DNA of 64,000 nucleotides from Bathymodiolus brooksi (taxonomy: Eukaryota; Mollusca; Bivalvia; Mytilida; Modiolidae), in NCBI GenBank assembly GCA_963680875.1, contig OY804576.1, positions 72,173,668 to 72,237,667 on the forward strand, read 5' to 3'. This document shows, in pieces, positions 9,774 through 19,299 of this stretch. The notes beneath the pieces were generated by a model, which did no database searches, had not been told where the DNA came from, and saw nothing but the letters and a program-made list of their open reading frames with translations. Positions within the stretch are counted from its first letter, which is position 1. Every line of letters starts with the position of its first letter. The translations under genes and the position numbers were made by a program.

Positions 9774-10197
9774 TCATGTTGGTCATTATTACGATTCAGG
9801 ATTTCTACTTTGTCGTTTAAATTGTTTAAAAGGAGTGAGGTTCCATCCTTGGTTTAGTGTACTCCATCTGAACAAAGTAGTCCGTTGACAATTTTGCTAT
9901 TCTTCAGCAGAAAGTTCTCTGAATGGTTAACAAAGTCTATGTTCTCTGGAAGACATATACTGTTAACCTTTTGTATGCCATGAGTCTATTTATTTTCATT
10001 CCATTCAGTACCACGGGTCGATATTTACTTCCTAACGTAGAATAATAGGATATTATGAAGTTGATATATACTGTAGAGCAAACAATCGGAACACCTCTGA
10101 CGGCTATGTTATCCAACTCCAAATCAACGTATGCGCCCGCGTTTCAGTATTTGAGAGTAACAAGTAATTGATTGCTCCGAAAGTTAGGTGAAAAATA

Positions 10198-10240
10198 ATA
10201 CTCCCCCTCCCTCCCTCCCCAACCCCCCTCCCCCCAATCA
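10198..10240 (+). repeat. C-rich tract, interrupted
   Basis: A C-rich run broken by T and AA. In the right copy the same site (57340-57368) is an almost pure run of C, and in the third copy (3028-3043) a run of about 16 C. The region is a replication-slippage site. Confidence 0.7.
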
Positions 10241-10630
10241 AATTTAACATTTTAAAAAGAGATCGAAAATCAAAGAACTTAAAATTATTTGGTGTAACCT
10301 CTTTTTAGGTTAAAAATGAATAATGTATATTAAATAAATTATTGAGGATCACAAATCAAAGTTCAAAAAAGGCAATTGAATTTGAATGTGTGTATATGTG
10401 CAATCTGACAAAGGCAATTTAAGCATTGCATGCTTCGCATAATTGTAGCTGATGATCACTTCACCCCTTTTTTTTCAGAAGCAATAAGCTGCTTAATCAA
10501 AGTTGCTTTCAAACTCACTAATTACTGTTCAAGTGGGACTGAAAATTTAAAATGCACTATTAAAGTCGGCAGAGTTTTAATGATTTCTAGAAATTAATAA
10601 TTACGGGCCTGTTCCGTATTTCATCCATCG

Positions 10631-11581
10631 ATTGGCAATATATCCAGGACATTGTCACACCCAAGGAAACTGAAGGAACATTTAATTCTATTAAAAAGTT
10701 TTGGACCTATATTAAACACAAAAAAACTGATCATCAAGGAATCTCAACATTAAAACAAGATGGTAAATTAATCACTGACCCCATTCCCAAGGCAAATGTT
10801 ATGAATGATCAGCTTAAATTTGTATTTTCAAATGCTGAAAAAATAACCGAAAGTGAATTTAAATCTAACTGTAAATTGTCTATAAAATGCCTGATATCAC
10901 CGTCACCTGTGAAGGCATAGCTAAACTCCTAAATTTAAATCCAAAAAAAGCAGCCGACCCAGATGATTTTTGTAAAACCTAGGGTACTTACGGAACTTGA
11001 TACCGAAATAGTTCCTATTTTAACTTTAATTTTTCAAATATCTCTTGAATCAGGTGTTGTCCCCTCAGACTGGAAAATTGCCCATGTTGCTCCTGTTTAC
11101 AAGAAAGATCCAAAGTATAATCCAGAAAATTACAGACCTATTTCCTTAACTTGTATGTGTTGTAAACTGTTAGAACTTATTGTAGTTAGTAACGTCATGC
11201 CACATGCTGATAAATATAACATACTATGCCCCTTCTAAAATGGCTTTCGCAAATTTAGATCTTGCGAAACTCAACTTGTAGGGTTCATCGACTACATGAC
11301 TCGAAATTTGGATGATGGTAAACAAACTGATTTCTGCATTATGGAATTATCCAAAGCGTTCGATAAAGTCAGCCACAACTTCTTAACACACAAGCTTAAA
11401 CATTATGGCATAAGAGGCAAGGTAAACAACTGGATAGAAAGTTTCCTCTCAGGTCATTGTTGAGGGTGTCAAATCTACATACCCCCCCATGTCGATTCTG
11501 GAGTGCCCAAGGGTTCAGTCCTTGGCCCAAGTATGTTTTTGTATTATATAAACGACACCCCCACTGGACTAGACTCCACTA
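10631..11581 (+). pseudogene. LINE B ORF2, 5' part of RT (left half, left copy)
   Basis: The frame begins 5'-truncated in the linker before the RT (IQDIVTPKETEGTFNSIKKF). It then gives the fingers region (VVPSDWKIAHVAPVYKKDPK, YNPENYRPISLT) and motif A (FCIMELSKAFDKV, where the usual Asp-Leu-Ser reads Glu-Leu-Ser). It runs to NDTPTGLDSTT and is cut by LINE A. The rest continues at 21909 with LFADD. This copy has a TAA at 11236-11238 (CPF*NGF); the right copy reads CAA there. Both copies share a further stop after SGHC. The family is CR1/L2/jockey-like (not resolved). Confidence 0.8.
11573..11581. repeat. target-site duplication of LINE A (left)
   Basis: ACTCCACTA here is repeated at 21909-21917, on the other side of LINE A. 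Joining the two sides restores LINE B in frame: the TGLDSTT end runs into RLFADD. Confidence 0.88.
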
Positions 11582-11610
11582 CAATAATAATAATAATAAT
11601 AATAATAATT
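11582..11610 (-). repeat. LINE A 3' trinucleotide tail
   Basis: (AAT)n on the plus strand, i.e. an ATT-repeat at the 3' end of LINE A, next to the target duplication. Trinucleotide tails of this type mark target-primed reverse transcription. Confidence 0.85.
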
Positions 11611-11785
11611 TTATTGATTTAAAGTCCAAACATTGAACAATCATCAAAAGACAAAACAGAACTAAGCTAAATACATACAATACATGTACAAAGAAGATGT
11701 TATCGCAGTTGAGGAGTGTATGAATTATCTCCCATTGAAGATTACAATTATTTATAAGGATTATCTCCCATTGTACACAACAGTG

Positions 11786-12004
11786 TCACTCAATGTATAT
11801 AAAAATATTTAAATAATTTTGTATATACTGTAATAATAATTTTGCATAATAATTTAGTTTTAACTTCCCTTTCAGATCTTGATTGATAGAATACAATTTA
11901 TTCACACCTAGAATACATATTTTACATATATCAAGATCATTACTACTCAATATGAATTTAAATTTTTGGAACTCATCCATATCATTAATTAAGGGTAATA
12001 ACAA
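11786..12004 (-). pseudogene. LINE A ORF2 extreme C-terminus
   Basis: The segment DMDEFQKFKFILSSNDLD then CKICILGVNKL aligns in pattern with the end of LINE D (LSTEDKFIWLLSCEDKEI..LTSKLLIDL at 23166-23300). It is therefore the end of ORF2, separated from 15240 by the Penelope-like insertion. The right copy has the same frame, unchanged, at 58918-59136. Confidence 0.7.
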
Positions 12005-12358
12005 AATTACCGAACTCCGAACAATCTTACAAAGGGAAAGTCAAAACTCATAAGTATATAAACAGACAAAATCAGTCAACAACCGGAAAACTGTGAAAAC
12101 CGTAATGACCCTGACTTGGTACAGGCATTTCTAAAGAAATGGTGGGTTGAATGAGATTTTAAAGCGCCAAACCTCCCGCTCTCATTACGGTTCAAATGCT
12201 CCGGCTGTCACTATAACAGTATTTATATACAGGAACAAAATAGTTAAAATAGTTGTCAAAACAGTACCATATTCAGTGAATGTAAATGTCAAAAACACTT
12301 TTACGTCACACATTGATAAAAAAAAATATTTTTGACATTTTTCTTGACTTCTTTATCG

Positions 12359-13741
12359 TTATACATTTTCACTATATGAAAATGCATCGCTTATAATCGT
12401 ATCTGCAGAGACGGAATATATTTCGACAAGATCTTGATATCGGAATATAAACTTTTTAAGAGATCGAATAAGGCGAATCTTTTTATAGCCCTGGTCCAGT
12501 AGCCTGTTTCTCAGATGAAGATGACGTATCAGGAAATCAGAATAATTGCTACTGGCCCTTGCATAGCGAATCAATTGCGAGATGTAAACACCATATGCAG
12601 GAGAAGCTGGTATATTGCTGCACATGTTTGGAAAATATATGATTTTAAAATTGAAGTCGTCCCGTTTATCATAAATTTTAGTACTGAGTTGACCACTGTC
12701 GTCAAATTCGAGGTATAAGTCTAAAAATGATGCGGACGAAGCTGTATCTGTGGTCTCTTTAACTTCCAGCTCTGGAGAATATATCAATGGAAGAAATTCT
12801 GCATATCTAGAATTATTGATAGATAAAACGTCATCAATATACCTGTATGTGAAATTAAAGGCTCTAGCCTCATGAATCTTCTTATCTTTTACAAGCTTTT
12901 GAAGAAACTCCGACTCATATGAATATAAGAATAAATCGGCTAGAAGAGGGGCACAATTCGTACCCATTGGTATGCCGACGACCTGCTGAAACAGTGTCCC
13001 TCCAAAGGAGACAAATATGTTATCGATGAGGAACTCCAGCATACTGATCACTTGTTCCTCGAAGTAGCTTGTTTTACCTTTTTGAATTTTGTTTGAAAAA
13101 TATGTGGAATTGTAGCCTAACACAACAAATTTTGAGCCATAGTTTCTATGACTGACAGCTTTATGAATTGTTTCTTTTAAGCGGGTTTTTAATTTGTCAT
13201 GCGGTAGGGTGGTATATAGAGTTTTGATGGAGGATACCTGAGAGAAAGATCTTGATTTCAGGTTATCCAAAAGATCTTTAGAGTTTTTCAAAATCCACAT
13301 GTGATTTATGCCACTACGCGAGTAAACAGTTTCACAATATTTCTGTTGTCCCTCTTTTACTGCAGATATAATCTTTGTCAGGTGAATAGACAATTCTTTC
13401 GTCGAACAAGTTGATGATCCCGCTATGTACCTTTCTTTGTATGGTGTCTTATGGAGTTTAGGTATCCAATATAAATAGGGTAAATCCTCAGACTCTTTAC
13501 CAGAGGGAATGTTTAAAGACGTCATGAATGATCTGTGGTTAGCTAGGATTTCATCTTTGTCGAACGAAGTTGGTTTGTATGTGGTATTACTAGAGGTGTT
13601 CCTATTTATGCCTAATTCCTTGATTAGGCATTCGAAGTAATATGATTTACATACAAACACAATATTGTTGGAAGCCTTGTCCGCAGGAACGATAACATAT
13701 TTGTCATGAAGAGAGAAAAGACACTTAACAGCTTCTTGGCC
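12359..13741 (-). pseudogene. Penelope-like reverse transcriptase, left copy
   Basis: The open stretch after the TAA at 13742 begins GQEAVKCLFSLHDKYVIVPA and is followed without a break by the 433-residue frame from 13660 (a GTG codon, so not a true start). Visible RT blocks: LPYLYWIPKLHKTPYK (61-75), GIPMGTNCAPLLADL (motif B, 229-243), YRYIDDVLS (motif C, Asp-Asp at 276-277), ASFLDLYLEF (310-319). At residue 147 the text runs SIKT-LYTT, whereas the family has a short Phe-Asp-Phe-Ser stretch there. The motif A catalytic Asp is therefore gone in both copies. Three residues differ from the right copy. Confidence 0.9.
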
Positions 13742-14323
13742 TTAAAATACAGACTTAGGTCGACTATTAACACAATATTTTAGTTTGTGAATCCGACCTT
13801 GTACTAGAGACCTAATTGTTCTAACCCAGTCTGACAGGGACTCTAACTCAGGATCTTGGTCTACTTCTCTCTTTATCCACCTTCTGGCATAATCTTCAAC
13901 AGCATCCATAATTATCTTGAAATTATGTTTCCAATTGATGTGTTGAGGTTCTCTAAAATTAGGACCATGAGAAATCACCTTTCGGAGACTCTCATGTTGA
14001 ATGATATTCAGATCACCAGTGATTACATGTCCAGATGGGTTGTATTGAAAATGAGAGTGGGAACAGTCACAAGTCAGAGGGTTCTTAAGGTACTCTTCTA
14101 TGTTAATATCTTGCAATGCTTCTTTGTAGTTGAAAATTTTACGGCCAATGCTGTTAGTGTAGCTATAGGAGACAATGGGAACAGATTGGCTTTTGAATTA
14201 TGGTGGAATTTCTTTTACGACCTCTTTTCTATTAAGAATGTTGCTGATGTTAATAGCATCGATTCCTTTGTTAGCAAACGGAATATGGAGGAATTTTCTG
14301 TTGTTTTCATGAAGAGGTTCAGA
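13742..14323 (-). pseudogene. Penelope-like linker region with CxC motif, left copy
   Basis: Between the stops at 14324 and 13742, in the same frame as the RT, the sequence gives FLHIPFANKGIDAINISNIL, SVPIVSYSYTNSIGRKIFNY, then NPLTCDCSHSHFQYNPSGH and VITGDLNI. The CDC lies in the short domain that joins N-terminal endonuclease and RT in Naiad-type elements. There are in-frame stops at 14198-14200 (TAA, where an aromatic residue would be expected in IPP-x-FK) and at 13742-13744 (TAA). The plus-strand 182-residue frame at 13856-14404 is its shadow. Confidence 0.82.
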
Positions 14324-14755
14324 TCAAACTGGTTTAAAAAGACGAAAGGACGCCACGTCACATATAATACTAGACAATCTGTACTTAGGAGAAAAAGGAT
14401 CTAAGCCTCCTTTGTCAAGTCCAAAATCCCTAAGATCTTTGAGGTAGTTTACAGTTAGTGAAAATAAGATTGTACGAATGTGATGAATTCCAAGAGGTTT
14501 CTGTATATTAGAAAGTAAATCATTAAAAGTATCTTGTAACGTTCTTGGTTTAGAGGACTTTTTAACATTAGGATTTTGAATTCTTTTATGACCATGGCTA
14601 CGTTTCGTTATTGTAATAGTATTAAAATGGCTCATCACGTTGATTTCGTTGCATCCAGGACTTGACAAATTTCCCACTCCTTTGATGTTATCATTGCAAC
14701 CGTAAGGCATTGCAGTGCCTAACTCTTTAATCCAAAACAACTCTCTATCGGGACG
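14324..14755 (-). pseudogene. Penelope-like spacer between endonuclease and CxC linker, left copy
   Basis: Same frame as its neighbours, ending at TGA 14324-14326 after FRLFKPV. The text LGTAMPYGCNDNIKGVGNLS, then SLTVNYLKDLRDFGLDKGG, has no separate family that I know. The TGA is followed by SEPLHEN and could have arisen from a CGA (Arg) codon by one transition. Naiads of some clams are reported to use UGA for selenocysteine, but no SECIS-like element was sought or seen. Confidence 0.7.
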
Positions 14756-15210
14756 TTAAGGTGTACTAAGCATAGGACTGTTTGTATGATGGTAAATCTT
14801 CTCGATGATTCGAACTTTCATCGTCAAACAGCGGTCATGACCCGGTTGATTGAAATGATTATACAAAATCCTGTATTTGGGATCTTTTGCATCATATCGA
14901 TGTTGGCTCATCCTACTTCGCAATGTTTGACGAGTTTCACCAACATACAAAAGTCCACAGAGTGTACAGTCTATGCCGTAAATGACATTTTTAGTAGAAC
15001 AGTCCAGAGGTTCAAACGATTTGGTGTAGTAAGTTTTTCCAGTTAAATTACTTGTAAATTCAGGAGAAGCTATTAGCATGACGCATGTTTTACAAGTATT
15101 AATTTTGTCAGTTTTTATTTTGCAAGTAGTAATGCATGGAGAAGAGTCACAAGTACCTGGAGATTTAAGACAGTCTGAAATATTAATAGAACACGATTTT
15201 AAAATTTGAT
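14756..15210 (-). pseudogene. Penelope-like GIY-YIG endonuclease with Cys-rich leader, left copy
   Basis: Reading from about 15210: a Cys-rich leader (DCLKSPGTCDSSPCITTC, then NTCKTCVMLIASPEF), then VIYGIDCTLCGLLYVGETRQ with the GIY and YVG strands, and TLRSRMSQHRYDAKDPKYR. The Cys pair DCTLC and the His residues in SQH and PGHD fit the CCHH set of Penelope endonucleases. The enzyme nicks target DNA for primed reverse transcription. The frame ends at TAA 14756-14758. The start codon shown by a simple scan (15079) is internal; the true start is lost at the junction with LINE A. Confidence 0.88.
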
Positions 15211-15773
15211 ACGAATCTGAAGTTTTGAAATAATAATTACCCTCTTAAATGAAGGAACCACTGAACTTATATTAGAAAATAATTCTTTACGACACTCATC
15301 CAATTTGGGACATTTTAAAATGAAATGTATTTCATCCTCTGGTTCTATATTACAGAGAGGACATATTCTCTTTTCCACTGGAAGTTTGATGTATCTACCC
15401 CTTTCAATATTCAGGTTACTGTTGCTTATTCTAATTTTAACAAATATAGATAAAGCAAATTTATCCACATCAGAGTGTAAAACTTTCTCCATTTTGTAAC
15501 TATTTTTTAATTTCCTATTAGTTCGCAGTTTATTACCACCATTTTTATTATCATGATTAAACAATAATTTTTCCAATGGTTAATATATCTGTCTTCTAGT
15601 TTGATTGATAAAGAGTGTAATAATTTAGACTTAGAAAATGTACATTGATTCACCCAAACATGAGTAAACCCAATTTCAGCTAGTAAAAGTTTTATTTTAG
15701 AACATAAGCCATCTTTACGCAAGGTGTTTTCTTGGTATGAATGATAAATTAAGCTATTTGCATTTGCGCTCAA
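15199..15773 (-). pseudogene. LINE A ORF2 C-terminal Cys/His region, left copy
   Basis: Two overlapping frames (15507-15773 and 15199-15576) are one frame in the right copy (62330-62905), where a T run is one base longer. The left copy therefore has a 1-bp deletion near 15577. The end contains ICPLCNIEPEDEIHFILKCP, the C-x2-C...H...C motif that many APE-type LINEs carry after the RT. At PSFK it passes into the Penelope-like element; the true C-terminus is at 11786-12004. Confidence 0.8.
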
Positions 15774-16012
15774 AAGATGAAGCCAATAATTAATAGTAGC
15801 TTTTATAGTACAAAATAAAGGGGGAATAACCCAAGTTCCGATAATACAGCAATATGTGTTGCTGACTTATGAACTCCTAATACAAATTTGGCAAATTTTA
15901 TTTGTGTTTTATTTGGAACAAAGGAATCATATTTTGATTCAAAATTTAAATTTCTTTTAATTAGGATATCAAGAAACCATATTTCACTACAATATAAAAA
16001 AATGGGTTTGAC

Positions 16013-16450
16013 TCAAGCATCAAAGAGTCTTAGATGTGAAAAGGCATTCAGTTTTTCTGAATATAGTGTTTTGCGAATACAGAACATTGCCTTAGAGGCT
16101 TTCTTTGACAAATAATTTATAGCAAATGAAAAAGAACCTGAGGGTTTAAATATAATTCCTAAATATTTATATTCTGACACAAGTTCTAGAGACTGCTCTT
16201 CAAACGAAAAATTGTAACCCTTCAACACTTTGCCTGATTTATTAAATATCATAACTTTTGTTTTTTGTATGTTTACTTTAAGATTCCATTGATCACAATA
16301 CAATTTTAGATTATCTAATAATGTTTGTAAACCATTTGCTGACTGTGACATCAGCACAATGTCATCTGCATATAACAAACAAGATATAGATTTCCCATTT
16401 ATACTAACTGGATCACACTCTAAATTAAAATGCTCAACTAAATCATTCAT
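16013..16450 (-). pseudogene. LINE A RT, motif C to thumb, left copy
   Basis: CLLYADDIVLMSQSANGLQT holds the catalytic YADD of a LINE RT. WNLKVNIQKTKVMIFNKSGK and YLGIIFKPSGSF are the usual following blocks. Upstream, a T run at 16452-16470 shifts the frame between VKQGCVLTRLFF and VYMNDL. The same shift is present in the right copy (63145-63582), so it predates the duplication. Confidence 0.88.
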
Positions 16451-16609
16451 ATAGACCGAAAAAAAGACGGGTCAAAACACACCCTTGTTTTACTCCAATA
16501 CCTAATGGAAAATGAAACATCATTATACATGTCTTCTATTATATTTAAGAAATGTCCCCTGATATTATATCTGTTCAGTTTAAACAAAAGTGCTTGTCCA
16601 TTAACAGTG

Positions 16610-17548
16610 TCAAAAGCCTTTTTTCAAGTCTACAAAACAAGCAAAAAGATATTTGTTATTTTTTGACAAATTATCAATAAGGGACTTGAGTGTAAATATA
16701 TGATCACTAGTTCTCGCCCCCCTTTTAAACCCTATCTGTTCTGGACATATGATATTATTGTTTTCTAAATATTTTTCTAATCTATTAAACAAAATTCTTG
16801 TAAACAACTTACTGAGGCAACTAGAAATTGCTATACCTCTATAGCAAGATGGGTCATTTGTACTACCACCTTTAAAAAGGGGCTTAATAAAGTTTTCTCT
16901 CCAAGTAGAAGGATATTTTCCTGATTTTAGAATAAGTTTAAAAATGTCGACATGTAATATATAATTCGTATTACATGATACCTTTATCATTTCATTACAT
17001 ATACCATCAAAACCACATGATTTTTTATTTTTCAAACCTTTTGCTGCTTTAAATAACTCCTCAGCTGTTATATCAACATTTAACACATCATTATTGCAGT
17101 GAATATAATTATTCATTGAATCCACCTCAAAATTATTATCATATCTAACATTCATTAAATTGTGAAAATATTTACACCATTCCTGTGGAGCAATAGTACT
17201 ACTGGGATCTTCATTACATTTATCTTTTAGTTTATGAACCACTTTCCAAAATTCAGTTGGGTTTTTATCAGAAGTATCTAAAAGATTATTAAGTAATTTT
17301 GCTTTAAAGGCTCTATACTTTTTACGTAGCAATTTATTATATTGTTTCTTCTCAAATAATACCTTATGTCTCAGGCCCCGCTGCCATGGGGATTTATTTA
17401 ATAAACGGCCTAAACTTTTTACATGTCTCAATTTTATTTTACATTCGTCATCATGCCATGGCTTATTTTGTTTTGTTTTCTTTTTTGATTTTTGCAAAAC
17501 AGCATTTTTATAGACAGCTCTACTGATTTCCTGAAACGTCATCTTCAT
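16610..17548 (-). pseudogene. LINE A RT, fingers and motif A, left copy
   Basis: The frame contains NKKSCGFDGICNEMIKVSCN, WRENFIKPLFKGGS, CYRGIAISSCLSKLF, EQIGFKRGARTSDHIFTLKS and CFVDLKKGF. The last is motif A with the catalytic Asp, truncated by a 1-bp gain in a T run near 16620. The right copy has five T and can be read on through KKAFDTV. The N-terminal end (KPWHDDECKIKLRHVKSLGR) is the linker after the endonuclease. The minus-strand reading is interrupted upstream at 17522-18069 by the inverted Penelope-like tail. Confidence 0.85.
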
Positions 17549-18069
17549 CTGAGAAACAGGCTACTGGACCAGGGCTATAAAAAGATTCGCCTTATTCGAT
17601 CTCTTAAAAAGTTTATATTCCGATACCAAGATCTTGTCGAAATATATTCCGTCTCTGCAGAAACGATTATAAGCGATGCATGTTCACTATGTGAAAATGT
17701 ATAACGATAAAGAAGTCAAGAAAAATGTCAAGGATATTTTTTTATCAATGTGTGACGTAAAAGTGTCTTTGACATTTACGTCAACGAATATGGTACTGCT
17801 TTGACAACTATTTTACCTATTTTGTTCCTGTATTTAAATACTGTTATAGTGACAGTCGGAACCTTTGAACCGTAATGAGAGCGGGAGGTTTGGCGCCTTA
17901 AAATCTGATTCAACCCACCATTTCTTTAGAAATGCCTGTAACAAGTCAGGATCATTACGTTTTCACAGTTTTCCGGTTGTTGACTGATTTTGTCTGTTAA
18001 TATAATTATCAGTTTTGACTTTCCCTTTGTAAGATTGTTCGGAGTTCGGTAATTTTGTTATTACCCTTA
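17522..18069 (+). mobile_element. Penelope-like element, 5'-truncated, opposite orientation
   Basis: Plus-strand sequence beginning CTGATTTCCTGAAACGTC encodes RHLHLRNRLLDQGYKKIRLI and KKFIFRYQDLVEIYSVSA, the last part of the RT of the element at 12359. The 3' untranslated region follows, ending GTTATTACCCTT at 18069. It interrupts LINE A between endonuclease and RT. It lies tail-outward relative to the larger copy. Several sites differ (for example ASP-to-GLU change in the SADT segment), so it is probably an independent insertion. Confidence 0.88.
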
Positions 18070-18293
18070 TCTACCCAGAGCTGCATTTCTAAGATTTGTA
18101 GAAAAATTTGTTTCAATTTCATTTATATCTGAAACAATACCACTTTCATCATGGCCAAAACCTGAACAAATGTTTTCGTTTGTAGCAGATATATTATCAA
18201 TTATACCCTTGAAATTAGTGCAACTCAAATTAGCAGTAAATTGTTCTTCTACAGATTTTGACCATTTAATATTTATAGGTTTTGGTCTCAGAG

Positions 18294-19270
18294 TTAATTC
18301 AGGTTCATTATTTTAACAGTAATAGGACAGTGATTAGATAGGTTGGGGTCAAAATCACCCACATGGAAACTAGTAATATTTTTCATAAAGGATGCACTGC
18401 ATATACAATAGTCATTAATAATTACACCACTGTAGTTAAAATATGTGGCTTTACCAACTGAATTTCCTAGGGTTCTTCCATTCAAAATTCCTAACTGACT
18501 GTCACTACAGAGTTCAATAATTGATTTTCCATAATTATTAGTATTTTGGTGCACCTGAGTATTTCTCAGAACATGAACACTTGTCTGTAATGTAATTATT
18601 TGGCAAAAAACTATCAAAGTATATTATCAGAGTCATTAATGATAAAATCATGTTCATCACAATTTATATGCGCATTTAAGTCACCCATCAGCATGATGTC
18701 CCCTCTTAAGCTATATTTGGCAATATCAGCTTCCAATTTTGAGAAGATTTGTTTATCTAAATCCCTCTTTTGTACAAATGAAGAGTTAGATGGTGAAATA
18801 TATAAAAAAAAACAAATAAATAAATCCCTTTCTAAGCCAAAAAAATGTGCATTCAACTTAAACCACATTATCTCCGTCATAGATTTATCTACTAATGTTA
18901 TCCCAGTTGATATTTGTCTTTTAATAAAGACTGCAAGCCCACATCGTTTTTTACTGGATTCATTACTTCTACAATTTATGTAGCATTTATAATTATCATA
19001 TGAAAACGGATCACTTAAACTAGTATGTGTTTCGGACAAAAATACAATGTCAGATTTCATGATTTCATTAAAATACTCATCCTCAAGTTTACAAGTTTTA
19101 GCTCCACTGGAATTCTTGAAAATACCATTTACATTCCATCCACTGATGGATAATTGTTTTGAAGTTTTAATACACATGATATTTATTCTAAAATAAACAA
19201 TGGCAAATGTAGTACACAGTAATACTAAAGATGATGGAAAAATATATGTATATAAATGAATCATTTGCAA
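18294..19270 (-). pseudogene. LINE A APE endonuclease
   Basis: Two frames (18614-19270, 18294-18617) cover an apurinic-type endonuclease. LSISGWNVNGIF is the first strand, with Asn. DIVFLSETHTSL carries the catalytic Glu. RCGLAVFIKRQI, MLMGDLNAHIN (Asp-x-Asn) and LSNHCPITVKI (His, where the usual Ser-Asp-His reads Ser-Asn-His) follow. The Asp-to-Asn change in the last block and a frameshift near 18615 disable it. The sequence between 18070 and 18290 is the decayed continuation. Confidence 0.85.
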
Positions 19271-19299
19271 ATGTCAAAAAAAAACCCAACTACATTTGA

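Larger units (their letters stand above)
8263..10130 (-). mobile_element. LINE C remnant, left copy
   Basis: Minus-strand order: SGNH end (10130-9790), CCHC knuckle (9773-9591), endonuclease start (9326-9060), 3' region and (TTAC)n tail at 8263-8285. In the SGNH block the residue after DGVH is a stop (TAA, near 9860), shared with the right copy but absent from the third copy at 2690. A SINE sits inside at 8800-9068 and an older one at 8418-8600. No RT is present, so the element is internally deleted. Confidence 0.65.
11991..15210 (-). mobile_element. Penelope-like element with upstream GIY-YIG (Naiad-type), left copy
   Basis: One minus-strand frame runs from about 15238 to 12359. It encodes, in order, a Cys-rich leader, a GIY-YIG endonuclease, a linker with a CDC (CxC) motif, and a telomerase-related RT. 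Canonical Penelope elements have GIY-YIG after the RT. The reverse order with a CxC linker is the published hallmark of the Naiad clade, so assignment is by domain order. The 3' terminus GTTATTACCCTT is shared by four copies in the window. Four in-frame stops and loss of RT motif A make it dead. It sits inside LINE A ORF2. Confidence 0.88.
6950..16870. repeat. large duplicated block, left copy
   Basis: This segment reappears in the same orientation at 54084-64000, about 47.13 kb away, and the match is still running when the window ends. Both copies have the same nested order: short SINE tail, unknown frames, LINE C with two SINEs, LINE B start, LINE A 3' part, Penelope-like element. From about 8.1 kb on, the copies differ roughly once per hundred bases by eye. 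In 6950-8100 the differences are several times denser. The left copy carries private defects at 11236 (stop), near 15577 (1-bp loss) and near 16620 (1-bp gain). Confidence 0.92.

Noticed and set aside
13856..14404. 182-residue plus-strand protein
   Set aside because: It is antisense to the Penelope-like linker, where all conserved motifs are on the minus strand; the same holds for 60987-61535.
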